A stretch of 64,000 bases of DNA, taken from contig DATFRO010000044.1 in assembly GCA_035263105.1 (NCBI GenBank), forward strand, positions 1 through 64,000, read 5' to 3'. The DNA comes from DATBVX01 sp035263105. Its GTDB lineage: Bacteria; Pseudomonadota; Gammaproteobacteria; Steroidobacterales; Steroidobacteraceae. A program made the position numbers and the translations under genes. The notes under the pieces are model-generated. The model saw only the letters and a list, made by a program, of their open reading frames with translations. It did no database searches and had not been told where the DNA came from. The number at the start of each line of letters is the position of its first letter. Position 1 is the stretch's first letter. Below are positions 52,623-60,520 of the stretch, piece after piece.

Positions 52623-52723
52623 CTACACGTCGCCGGAGTGTCCGACGCACGTCACACAGCGCGATGACACACTGATCGTTGTGGAATATTCGGGCGACCT
52701 CGATTTGAGGCGCCTCGAGTCCC

Positions 52724-54547
52724 TCAGCCCGTAGCAACCTGCTCGACCGGACGCGCGCCGGTATGGAACGCGAGGAAGCTTTCAGCCTTCTCGCGCCCCA
52801 TGTACTTGTTGAGCACGCGCGGATCGGTCTTGAGCAGGTCGACCATGATCAGGCAGTCGATGGAGTTGTTGAACGCGGGGTCGACGTTGAAGCCGAGGAG
52901 CCGCCCGCCGAGCTTGAGGTACTGGCGCAGCAGGATCGGCACGCCCTTGCCGTCGGGCTCGATGTCACTTACCAGCGCGGACAGCGCTTCGAGGTCGGCG
53001 AGTCCCTTGAGCTCGGCGGACAACAGGCGCAGGTCGTGCGGCCGGCGGAACGGCTGGCGCGCGCGCACCAGCTTCGCCAGCTTGCTCTCGTAGTTGTGAT
53101 GGCGCAGGAACTCGATCAGCATTTCCTTCGAGAGCGCCGCGTAGTCGTTGCTGATGCTCACCGCGCCGAACAGCACGCGGTACTGCGGATGCCGCACCAG
53201 GTACTCCGCGATTCCCTTCCACAGCAGCATCAGCGCCGCGAAACTCTTCTGGTACTCCGGCATCACGAACGAGCGTCCGAGCTCCAGCGCCGGCTCCAGC
53301 TGCGTGAGCAGTGGATGGCGGTAATCGAACAGCGTCGCCGTGTACAGCCCGCGCTTGCCGAAGCGCGCACGGATCCGGTCGACCTGGCCGAGTCGATATG
53401 CCCCCACGAGCTCACCGTCGCGCTCGACGCTCCACACGAAGAGGTGATCGTAGTAGTCGTCGAACAGGTCGATGTCGCTCGAGCGCCCGGTGCCCTCGCC
53501 TACGGTGCGGAAGGTGAGCTCACGACAGCGTCCCAGCTCCTGCACCAGCCACGGCGCCTGGCGCGCTTCGGCGTAGTAAACGCGAAATTCGCCGCTCTCG
53601 ACCAGCAGCTGATCGGGCGGCAGTGCGGCGATTTCTTCGCGGAGTCGCTCGCGCGCAATCGGCGCAGTGACGGGTTCACGGTACTCGCGCTCTGCAACCG
53701 CTGACGTCGGCTTGGTCTTCGCGGCTCCGAGCATGTACGTCTTGAGTCGCAGCTGCGCCGCCAGCTCCTCGTCCGTCTTGATGCCTTGCAGGCGCGCGAA
53801 CGGGATCGGATCGCTGATGCGCACCGGCACCCGCTGGTGGCGCTTGTTGAACAGTTCGCGCACCAGCAGCAGTGTGCGCAGGCGCGGATGAAGCAGGCCC
53901 GCGAGCTGAAACGGCAGGCTGTTGCGTCCAGCGAAGTACACGGGCAACACCGGCGCTTGCGCAAGCCGGATGAGACGCGCGACCAGCGGGCTCCACGCGG
54001 GATCGGAGATCGCGCCGCTGCGCACGTCGAGATGTGCGACTTCCCCCGCGGGATACATGAAGAGGAGTCCCCCGCCCTTCACCCAGCGCAACGCCTGTCG
54101 CAGGCCGTTCGTGTTGCGCCGTGCGGCCGCGCGCCCACCGAAAGGATCGATCGAGAAGAAGAGCGGCTTCAGCTCCGGGATGCGGCTCAAGTGAAAGTTG
54201 GCGAGGATGCGCACGTCGTCACGCAGGCAGGTCAACAGCCAGATCATGAACAGGCTTTCCAGGCCACCGAACGGATGATTGGCGACCACGATCGTGGGGC
54301 CGTGCGTTGGAATCCGGAATTGCTCCTCCGGCTGCAACTCGAAGTGCACGCCCACTCGCGCCAGACACGCGCGCGCGAACTCGGCGGGACTGCGAAACTC
54401 GGGCAGCGAGCGATATATGCGATCGAACTTGCCGAGCCCGAGCAACTCGCCCAGCAAGCTCCTCACCATCGGCGCCAGGGGGCCAGCCATCCGCATCGGC
54501 AGCAGTTCGCGGCGATCGATACAGGTCTTGCGAAGGACAGCGCTCAT
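52724..54547 (-). CDS. olsF: OlsF-like bifunctional acyltransferase (ornithine-lipid synthesis)
   Basis: 607 residues, two domains. Residues about 60-280 are a PlsC-type acyltransferase: VVANHPFGGLESLF (H91, with Glu97 where Asp is common), FFSIDPFGGRAAARRNTNGL, LFMYPAGEVAHL. Residues about 310-560 are a GNAT N-acyltransferase like OlsB: EFRVYYAEARQAPWLVQELG, RELTFRTVGEGTGRSSDIDL, VELGRSF-type GRSFVMPEYQKS. In OlsF the C-terminal domain acylates ornithine and the N-terminal domain adds the second acyl chain, giving phosphorus-free ornithine lipids. Position near phoBR and PlcP/Agt supports a phosphate-starvation role. A Pho-box-like repeat lies 76-93 bp upstream. An amine other than ornithine, such as glycine or lysine, cannot be excluded. 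Confidence 0.8.
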   Translation of the reverse strand: MSAVLRKTCIDRRELLPMRMAGPLAPMVRSLLGELLGLGKFDRIYRSLPEFRSPAEFARACLARVGVHFELQPEEQFRIPTHGPTIVVANHPFGGLESLFMIWLLTCLRDDVRILANFHLSRIPELKPLFFSIDPFGGRAAARRNTNGLRQALRWVKGGGLLFMYPAGEVAHLDVRSGAISDPAWSPLVARLIRLAQAPVLPVYFAGRNSLPFQLAGLLHPRLRTLLLVRELFNKRHQRVPVRISDPIPFARLQGIKTDEELAAQLRLKTYMLGAAKTKPTSAVAEREYREPVTAPIARERLREEIAALPPDQLLVESGEFRVYYAEARQAPWLVQELGRCRELTFRTVGEGTGRSSDIDLFDDYYDHLFVWSVERDGELVGAYRLGQVDRIRARFGKRGLYTATLFDYRHPLLTQLEPALELGRSFVMPEYQKSFAALMLLWKGIAEYLVRHPQYRVLFGAVSISNDYAALSKEMLIEFLRHHNYESKLAKLVRARQPFRRPHDLRLLSAELKGLADLEALSALVSDIEPDGKGVPILLRQYLKLGGRLLGFNVDPAFNNSIDCLIMVDLLKTDPRVLNKYMGREKAESFLAFHTGARPVEQVATG

Positions 54548-54611
54548 GTGGAAACCCGTGGTTGCGACGGATTGTCAACGGGCGACGCTAGGTTTGCGCC
54601 GTGACGCCCGG

Positions 54612-54623
54612 TTGACGCGTCAA
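54612..54623. promoter_or_regulatory. 12-bp perfect palindrome upstream of the OlsF-like gene
   Basis: TTGACGCGTCAA is its own reverse complement. It overlaps by one base the Pho-box-like repeat at 54623 and also contains a TTGAC -35-like hexamer part. A dimeric regulator site is possible. Confidence 0.3.
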
Positions 54624-54640
54624 TTGCAGGCGTATGACAC
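54623..54640 (-). promoter_or_regulatory. Pho-box-like direct repeat upstream of the OlsF-like gene
   Basis: Minus strand: GTGTCAT, ACGC, CTGCAAT, halves 11 bp apart; the first half fits six of seven positions of CTGTCAT and the second five. It is 76-93 bp before the start codon. Confidence 0.4.
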
Positions 54641-54715
54641 GCGCGGGAGCTGAGAAGTGCCGCACACCTCGCTCGCGGCGAGCGGCTGCGCGGTGGCCTG
54701 CAGGTCGTGTAGTCG

Positions 54716-55657
54716 CTAGCGGCGCGCTTCGCGCTCGTGCTCTGCGAACCACGCATAGGTGGATGCGATGCCATCCTTGAGACTCACCTTCGGTATCCAT
54801 CCGAGCGCCTTCAGGCGCGACACATCGAGGAGCTTGCGCGGCGTGCCGTCCGGCTTCGAGGCGTCGAAGTCGATCCGACCCTTGAAGCCCACTGCCTCGC
54901 GCACCAACTCCGCCAGTTCCGCGATCGAAACATCCTCGCCGGTGCCGATGTTGATCGGTGCTTCCTCGCGGTAGCGTTCCATCAACAGGATCACGGCAGC
55001 CGCGAAGTCATCCACGTGCAGGAACTCGCGTCGCGGCTTGCCCGTGCCCCAGACCACGACTTCGCTGGCGTCGGCGCGCTTGGCGTCATGGAAGCGACGG
55101 ATCAGCGCCGGCAGCACATGCGATTCGGTCTCGCTGAAATTGTCCTGCGGCCCGTAGAGATTGGTCGGCATCACGGCGATCGCGTCGAGCTGGTACTGGC
55201 GGCGGTACGCCTGGCACATCTTGAGTCCCGCGATCTTCGCGATCGCATACCACTCGTTGGTGGGCTCGAGCGCGCCCGTGAGCAGGTATTCCTCTTTCAT
55301 CGGCTGCTCGGCGAGGCGCGGGTAGATGCAGCTCGATCCGAGGAACACCAGCTTGCCCACGCCGAAGCGCTGCGCGGCGTCGATGACATGGGTCTGGATC
55401 TGCAGGTTGTCGCGGATGAATTCCGCCGGACGGCTGTCGTTCGCATGGATTCCGCCGACGCGCGCCGCGGCGAGAATGACCACTTCGGGCCGCGTCGCGT
55501 CGAAGAAGCGATCCACCGCGCGCTGGTTGCGCAGGTCGAGCTGTCGGCTGGTCTGCGTGACCAGGTTGTCGAAGCCGAGCGTGCGCAGCTGGCGCAGGAT
55601 CGCCGAGCCGGCCAGGCCCCGATGGCCCGCGACATAGATCAGGGAGGATTTGTTCAC
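54716..55657 (-). CDS. fcl: GDP-L-fucose synthase
   Basis: 313 residues from GTG at 55657, which places the conserved opening NKSSLIYVAGHRGLAGSAIL at the N-terminus as in E. coli Fcl; an ATG ten codons earlier just after the neighbour's stop is less likely. Short-chain dehydrogenase features: G-H-R-G-L-A-G NADP loop, catalytic Ser in LGSSCIYP, and Y-x3-K in NEWYAIAKIAG. PTNLYGPQDNFSETESHVLP and GKPRREFLHVDDFA are Fcl-specific. It converts GDP-4-keto-6-deoxymannose to GDP-fucose. The partner Gmd is not in the window. The fucose may go into the exopolysaccharide or the glycolipid made by the neighbouring transferase. Confidence 0.93.
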   Translation of the reverse strand: MNKSSLIYVAGHRGLAGSAILRQLRTLGFDNLVTQTSRQLDLRNQRAVDRFFDATRPEVVILAAARVGGIHANDSRPAEFIRDNLQIQTHVIDAAQRFGVGKLVFLGSSCIYPRLAEQPMKEEYLLTGALEPTNEWYAIAKIAGLKMCQAYRRQYQLDAIAVMPTNLYGPQDNFSETESHVLPALIRRFHDAKRADASEVVVWGTGKPRREFLHVDDFAAAVILLMERYREEAPINIGTGEDVSIAELAELVREAVGFKGRIDFDASKPDGTPRKLLDVSRLKALGWIPKVSLKDGIASTYAWFAEHEREARR

Positions 55658-55690
55658 GGGTGCAGATGATAGCCCCGGCCGCAGCATTCC

Positions 55691-56728
55691 TCATTCGGCC
55701 GCGGCAGGCACGGCCTGCCCCGCAGCGGCCGCAGCGCGTGGCGCCAGGTTGGCGAGGAACTGCTGTGTGGCGTGCTCCCACGTGAAGCTCTGGCCGTAAC
55801 GGCGACAGGCTTCGCGGTCGACGGTAAGCGCGCCTTCGATCGCGACGCGCAGATCTTCGTTGAGGCAGCCGCTGACATTGCGTTTCACCACATCGATCGG
55901 GCCAACGACGGGAAACGCAGCAACCGGCGTGCCACATGCCATGGCTTCGATCAGCACGATGCCGAACGTGTCGGTGCGGCTCGGAAAAACGAACGCGTCA
56001 GCCGCCGACAGGTGGCGCGCCAGCTCGTCGCCGTACTTGTATCCGGTAAAAATTACAGCGGGGTAGCGCGCTTTGAGCGTCTCGAGCGCCGGCCCGCCGC
56101 CGACGACATACTTGGTGCCGGGCACGTCGAGGCCGAGAAACGCTTCGAGATTCTTCTCCACCGCCACGCGCCCGGCGTAGAGCAGGATCGGCCTGGGGCT
56201 CGGCAGCGCGTCGCGCGCGAGCGGGCGAAACACCGCTGTGTCGACGCCGCGCGTCCACAGCACGACATTGCGAAAGCCGCGCGCCTGCAGCAGGCGGCGC
56301 ATGTACTCGGTCGACACCATCATGCGCGCCGCCCGGCCGTGAAAGCGTCGCAGGAATGCGTACGTCCAGCGCTCGGGAATCGGGAAGCGGGCGCGGATGT
56401 ATTGCGGAAACTGCGTGTGATACGAAGTGGTGAAGGGCTGCCCGCTGCGCAGGCACCATGCGCGCCCCGCCTGCCCGAGCGGTCCCTCGGTCGCGATGTG
56501 CACGGCATCCGGCGCGAAGCTCTCCAGTTCACGCGCCACACGCCGTCCGGCGAACAACGCGAGACGGATCTCGGGATACGTCGGACAACCCACCGTGCGA
56601 AAGCCCTCGGGCGTGATCGCGAGGGTTTCATGCCCGAGACGGCGCAGGCCCGCGAGCGTGCAGGTCAGCGTGGTGACGACCCCGTTTGTCTGGGGACGCC
56701 ACGCGTCAGTGATCAGCGCAATCTTCAT
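55691..56728 (-). CDS. agt: Agt/MgtA-like glycosyltransferase family 4 (diacylglycerol glycosylation candidate)
   Basis: 345 residues of GT-B type: MKIALITDAWRPQTNGVVTT at the N-terminus, SYHTQFPQYIRARFPIP near 105, LWTRGVDTAVFRPL, LLYAGRVAVEKNLEAFLGL near 185 and SRTDTFGIVLIEAMACGTPV near 250 (E-x7-E). The TDAW-x-PQ-x-NGVV opening is shared with MgtA, sulfoquinovosyl/glucosyl-DAG and Agt transferases. In marine bacteria and rhizobia an Agt of this type lies beside plcP and glycosylates diacylglycerol under phosphate starvation. Here it directly follows the PlcP-like gene (49 bp). Lipid glycosylation is therefore the best inference; a mannosyltransferase for other acceptors is the alternative. 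Confidence 0.75.
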   Translation of the reverse strand: MKIALITDAWRPQTNGVVTTLTCTLAGLRRLGHETLAITPEGFRTVGCPTYPEIRLALFAGRRVARELESFAPDAVHIATEGPLGQAGRAWCLRSGQPFTTSYHTQFPQYIRARFPIPERWTYAFLRRFHGRAARMMVSTEYMRRLLQARGFRNVVLWTRGVDTAVFRPLARDALPSPRPILLYAGRVAVEKNLEAFLGLDVPGTKYVVGGGPALETLKARYPAVIFTGYKYGDELARHLSAADAFVFPSRTDTFGIVLIEAMACGTPVAAFPVVGPIDVVKRNVSGCLNEDLRVAIEGALTVDREACRRYGQSFTWEHATQQFLANLAPRAAAAAGQAVPAAAE

Positions 56729-56777
56729 CAGTGCGAATCGACTCCACTTGCGCGGCGCAAATGGACCGCGGTTGAGC

Positions 56778-57563
56778 TCAGGCGGCGCGCTCCAGCAGCG
56801 CCGCGAGGCGCGCGCGCTGCTCGACCCAGTTCCAGAGCGAGAGGCGGCCGTTCAGATCTTCGACCAGGGCGGTGCAGCTTTCGATCCAGTCGCCGTCGTT
56901 GCAGTAGAGGACGCCGTTGATCTTGGTCAGGGCCGGTCGATGGATGTGGCCGCAGACGACGCCGTCGACACCTCGCCGGTATGCGGCATACGCGACCGCC
57001 TCCTCGAAGTTGGCGATGTACTGGACCGCGTTACGGCTCATCTGCTTGAGGTAGGAGACGAGTGACCAGTGCGGAAAGCCGAGCGCGCGGCGCACGCCAT
57101 TCACGTAACGATTCAGCCACACCAGCAGGTCGTATACCCACGTGCCGAGTTGTGCGAGCCAGCGGCTGCACTTCACCACGCCATCGAACTCATCACCGTG
57201 CAGCACCAGGAACCGCCGCGCGTCCGCGGTCTCATGCACGTACTCGCGATGGATCTCGAGGTTGCCGAACACCGACCCGACCAGCTCGCGAAAGACCTCG
57301 TCGTGATTGCCAGGCACGAAGATCACGCGCGTGCCGTGCTTGGCTTTGCCGAGCAACGCACGCACCACGTCGTTGTGGGCCTGCGGCCAGAACACGTTGC
57401 GCCTGAGGCTCCACACGTCGACCACGTCGCCGACCAGGTAGAGCGTGTCGACGTGGACCGACTTGAGGAACTCGAGGAGCAGGTCTGCGCGGCAGCCGCG
57501 GGTCCCCAGGTGAATGTCGGAAATGAAGGCCGTTCTGAGTCTCAGGCTGGGCGTGTGGCTCAT
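56778..57563 (-). CDS. plcP: PlcP/LpxH-family metallophosphoesterase (COG2908), PlcP-like
   Basis: 261 residues with the calcineurin-like metal motifs FISDIHLGTRGC (D-x-H), YLVGDVVDVW (GD-x-x-D), VPGNHDEVF (GNHD), VLHGDEFD and VCGHIHRP (GH-x-H). The family includes LpxH, but SDIHLGTRGCRADLLLEFL, FWPQAHNDVVRALLGK and the C-terminal CNDGDWIESCTALVED are the pattern of PlcP, the Mn-dependent phospholipase C that breaks phosphatidylglycerol/-ethanolamine to diacylglycerol under phosphate starvation. Location next to phoBR and a GT4 gene supports this. Residue-level proof is lacking; a true LpxH elsewhere in the genome would settle it. Confidence 0.75.
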   Translation of the reverse strand: MSHTPSLRLRTAFISDIHLGTRGCRADLLLEFLKSVHVDTLYLVGDVVDVWSLRRNVFWPQAHNDVVRALLGKAKHGTRVIFVPGNHDEVFRELVGSVFGNLEIHREYVHETADARRFLVLHGDEFDGVVKCSRWLAQLGTWVYDLLVWLNRYVNGVRRALGFPHWSLVSYLKQMSRNAVQYIANFEEAVAYAAYRRGVDGVVCGHIHRPALTKINGVLYCNDGDWIESCTALVEDLNGRLSLWNWVEQRARLAALLERAA

Positions 57564-57725
57564 GCGGCTCCCTATTAATAAGAGAGGACGCTGCCAAGGC
57601 TGCCGGCGGGCCGTTACACGCCGTTGAAGTTTAGGCTACGAATTCTTTACAAGGCGGGCAGTTACGTGGACTAGCTCACACCGGGCCGCAGAAGGGGGTT
57701 CCAACCCCTCTTAAGTCAAAGGCCC

Positions 57726-59048
57726 TCAACCTTCGGCGGCCATCCGAGCGGGCGTCTGGAGTGAATCGATAACCCGGCGACGTGGGAAGTGGCAGGTGAA
57801 GCGGCTCCCGCGGCCCTCCTCGCTCTCGATGTCGAGCCGCGCGCCGTGACGCTGTAACACGTGCTTCACGATCGCGAGGCCGAGGCCCGAGCCCCCGCGC
57901 TGGCGCGCGCGGCCCGGATCGACGCGATAGAACCGCTCGGTGAGGCGCGGGATGTGCTCGGCCGGGATGCCGATGCCGGTGTCGCGCACCGAGAAATGTC
58001 CGCCGCTGCTGTCGGTCCACCAGCGGACTTCGATCGTCCCTTCGGGCGGCGTGTACTTCACCGCATTCGCGACGAGGTTGGAGAAGGCCGAATGGATTTC
58101 CGCCTCCTCGCCCGCGAGCTTGGCGTTGCTGTCGAGTTTCAGGATGAACTCGCGCGGACGACGGGTTTGCGCCAGCACTTCCTTGCGCAGGAGCGACAGC
58201 ATGCCCGACACATCGACGGGCTCCTCACCCGCTTCCTTGTCCGCGGATTCGAGCTTGGAGAGCTCGAGCAGGTCGTTGACGATCGCGCCCATGCGATCGG
58301 CCTGGCGGCGCATTTCGCCGATCGGGCCGAGCCAGGACGAATCGATCGCCGTGTCCTCGGCGAGTGAGTCGAGATATCCCGTGATGACGGTCAGCGGCGA
58401 GCGCAGCTCGTGCGAGGCGTTCGCGACGAAATCCTTGCGCATCGATTCGAGCTTCGCCTGGCGCGTGACGTCGCGCACCAGCATCAGGTGCTGCCCGCCG
58501 CCGTAGGGAATCACCTGCAGCGCGAGCGAGAGCTCGCCGCCCACCGGCCAGTTGATGATCACCGGATTGGAGAAATCACCGAGCTCCAAATAGGCGACGA
58601 AGTCCGGCGCGCGGATCAGGTTGTCGACGCGCAGTCCGTGGTCCGCCTTGCGCTGCAGCCCGAGGAGCCGCGCCGCCGTGCGATTGAACCATTGGATCTC
58701 GCGGTTGGCGTTGAGCACGATGACGCCGTCGGGCATGGCAGCGGTCGAGCGGCGCAGCTCGCGAAACAGCTGGATCAGGCGCTGCTTGTGAAAGCGCTTG
58801 CGCCGGTGCAGTCGCACCACCTGCCCCACCACGTCGGCCCACGCGCCGCTCACATCGGGAGGATCGAGATAGCTGCGATTGCGCAGCCAGCGGTGCAACC
58901 GGTACAGGTTGACGAGCTGCATCGACAGGTACACCGCGAGCACCGCGACGAACCAGATCAGCATCTGCCCGAAGACCAGGCCGCCCGTCACTGCCACCGC
59001 GAGCAAGGCGAGGAGCCGTGCGAGAGCGAAGGACCAGCCGGAAGTCAC
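57726..59048 (-). CDS. phoR: PhoR phosphate-sensing histidine kinase
   Basis: 440 residues, GTG start 12 nt after the phoB stop. Two membrane helices within the first 50 residues (ALARLLALLAVAVTGGLVFG, FVAVLAVYLSMQLVNLY), a PAS domain near 100-200 (MPDGVIVLNANREIQWFNRT), the phosphoacceptor His in FVANASHELRSPLTVITGYL, and the ATPase motifs NLVANAVKYTP, VRDTGIGIP and RGGSGLGLAIVKHVL. Short cytoplasm-facing sensor with no periplasmic domain, as in E. coli PhoR, which reads Pst/PhoU rather than external phosphate. It phosphorylates PhoB. The 163 bp after it have only a weak GGGGTT/AACCCC hairpin. Confidence 0.95.
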   Translation of the reverse strand: MTSGWSFALARLLALLAVAVTGGLVFGQMLIWFVAVLAVYLSMQLVNLYRLHRWLRNRSYLDPPDVSGAWADVVGQVVRLHRRKRFHKQRLIQLFRELRRSTAAMPDGVIVLNANREIQWFNRTAARLLGLQRKADHGLRVDNLIRAPDFVAYLELGDFSNPVIINWPVGGELSLALQVIPYGGGQHLMLVRDVTRQAKLESMRKDFVANASHELRSPLTVITGYLDSLAEDTAIDSSWLGPIGEMRRQADRMGAIVNDLLELSKLESADKEAGEEPVDVSGMLSLLRKEVLAQTRRPREFILKLDSNAKLAGEEAEIHSAFSNLVANAVKYTPPEGTIEVRWWTDSSGGHFSVRDTGIGIPAEHIPRLTERFYRVDPGRARQRGGSGLGLAIVKHVLQRHGARLDIESEEGRGSRFTCHFPRRRVIDSLQTPARMAAEG

Positions 59049-59060
59049 GCTGAAGACCCG

Positions 59061-59756
59061 TCAGGATTCGCGCACCGAGAACCGATAGCCCGCGCCGCGA
59101 ACCGTCTGGATGAACCGGTCGTAATTGAAGACCTCGAGCGCCTTGCGGAGGCGGCGGATGTGCACATCGACGGTGCGCTCTTCGACGTAGACGTTACCGC
59201 CCCATACCCGGTCCAGCAACTGGTTGCGGCTGTACACCCGCTCCGGATGCATCATGAAGAAGCTCAGCAGGCGGTATTCGGTCGGCCCGAGCGAGACGGT
59301 CTGATCACCCACCGTCACGCGGTGACTGGCCCCGTCGAGCACCAGACCCTCGATGGCGATGACCTCCTCGGTGCCCGCCGGCGCGGTGCGCCGCAGGACG
59401 GCGTTGATGCGAGCCAGGAGCTCGCGCGGCGAAAAGGGCTTGGTGACGTAGTCGTCGGCGCCGCCTTCCAGCCCGGAGACCTTGTCCTGCTCCTCGGCCC
59501 GCGCGGTCAGCATGATCACCGGCACCTCGCGGGTGTCCTTGTCCCGCTTCAGCGCGCGGGTCAGCTCCAGCCCGCTCATGTCGGGGAGCATCCAGTCGAC
59601 CAGGAGCAGGTCAGGACGGCGGTCGGCGAGCCGCGCACGTGCAGCGCGGCAATCCTCGGCTTCCAGCACGTCGAACCCGGCGCGACGCAGGCCGAAGGCG
59701 ATCATTTCGCGTATCGGCTTTTCATCCTCGACGATCAGTATCTGCTTGGCGGGCAT
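59061..59756 (-). CDS. phoB: PhoB response regulator
   Basis: 231 residues from MPAKQILIVEDEKPIREMIA; upstream in-frame codons overlap the tsaB end and are not conserved. Receiver domain (1-120): acidic pocket VEDEKP, phosphoacceptor Asp in LLLVDWMLPDMSG, PVIMLTARAEE and DDYVTKPFSPRELLAR. The winged-helix OmpR-type DNA-binding domain follows (about 135-230: TEYRLLSFFMMHPERVYSRN, VEERTVDVHIRRLRKAL, GYRF). PhoB binds direct repeats of CTGTCAT-like sequence. A Pho-box-like repeat lies 45-62 bp upstream, consistent with autoregulation. phoB-phoR are 12 nt apart. Confidence 0.97.
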   Translation of the reverse strand: MPAKQILIVEDEKPIREMIAFGLRRAGFDVLEAEDCRAARARLADRRPDLLLVDWMLPDMSGLELTRALKRDKDTREVPVIMLTARAEEQDKVSGLEGGADDYVTKPFSPRELLARINAVLRRTAPAGTEEVIAIEGLVLDGASHRVTVGDQTVSLGPTEYRLLSFFMMHPERVYSRNQLLDRVWGGNVYVEERTVDVHIRRLRKALEVFNYDRFIQTVRGAGYRFSVRES

Positions 59757-59800
59757 GCAATTCCGGCGGCTTGAAGACGCGCGTATTACAGGCGAGAAAT

Positions 59801-59818
59801 ATGACAGTTCCATGACTT
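59801..59818 (-). promoter_or_regulatory. Pho box of phoB (candidate)
   Basis: Minus strand: AAGTCAT, GGAA, CTGTCAT, followed by ATTT. GTCAT is repeated at exactly 11 bp and the second half is a perfect consensus half-site. It lies 45-62 bp before the phoB ATG, where autoregulatory Pho boxes are expected. This is the best of the repeats found by eye here. Confidence 0.65.
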
Positions 59819-59830
59819 CCGCGCCGGAGT

Positions 59831-60520
59831 TTATGTCTTTTGTGACAAGTTGTGAGTGACCCGGTCCCTGAGATACACCGGGAGCGCCTCTTCCGGCGCC
59901 ACCGCCCCACCCTGGTGCCAATCGCGCACGGCGAGGCGCACGATTTCCTCGGCGCGTGGCAGAAAACTGTCATGTACGGCTGCCGGGCGATCAGCGGGGT
60001 CGTTCAGGCGGGCTTTGAGCTGAGGATAAGCAGCCCAGCCCCGGCCGACGGCCGTCCATCGCCCGTTCGCACTGACTCTTACTTCTTCCGGTCCGCTGAG
60101 GCGCTCGGGTGTGGAAGCCTTGACCAGCCCGTCCGCGTCGACACCGAACTCGGCCCAATAGACCTCCCCCATGCGCGCATCGCTGCAAGCCAGGACCGTG
60201 CCCGCCTCGCGAGCCCCACGCTGCGCGAGTGCGGCCAGGTCCGAGACCGGCACGATCTTCAGGCCCGCTCCGAATGCCAGTCCCTGCGCAACGCTGATCG
60301 CGATGCGTACGCCCGTGAACGCCCCTGGGCCGCGTCCGACCGCGAGACCATCGAGGTCGCGCAGCCCGAGCGCACCCTCTCTCAGCACTGCATCCACCAT
60401 CGGCAGGATGAGCTCGGCATGGCCGCGTCCCGGCTCTTCGTAACGCGTGAGGAGCGTCTCGCCGGTCAACAATGCAACCGAACACGCCTCCATCGCGGTA
60501 TCGAGTGCCAGCAGCTTCAT
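59831..60520 (-). CDS. tsaB: TsaB, tRNA threonylcarbamoyladenosine biosynthesis protein
   Basis: 229 residues. ASKHA-type fold with MKLLALDTAMEACSVALLTG at the N-terminus, HAELILPMVDAVLRE, LDGLAVGRGPGAFTGVRIAI (the family signature) and LACSDARMGEVYWAEF. TsaB dimerises with TsaD and, with TsaE, makes the t6A modification of ANN-decoding tRNAs; it is essential in most bacteria. Its start overlaps the helicase stop by 4 bp (ATGA). The same two genes are adjacent in E. coli, which supports a gammaproteobacterial origin. Confidence 0.95.
   Translation of the reverse strand: MKLLALDTAMEACSVALLTGETLLTRYEEPGRGHAELILPMVDAVLREGALGLRDLDGLAVGRGPGAFTGVRIAISVAQGLAFGAGLKIVPVSDLAALAQRGAREAGTVLACSDARMGEVYWAEFGVDADGLVKASTPERLSGPEEVRVSANGRWTAVGRGWAAYPQLKARLNDPADRPAAVHDSFLPRAEEIVRLAVRDWHQGGAVAPEEALPVYLRDRVTHNLSQKT

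Noticed and set aside
57635..57652. Pho-like repeat upstream of the PlcP-like gene (TTGTAAA-GAAT-TCGTAGC)
   Set aside because: Second half matches poorly; the gene may be read from the phoB promoter instead.
57690..57716. GGGGTT/AACCCC hairpin after phoR as a terminator
   Set aside because: Two-base loop and no T-run; too weak to list as a terminator.
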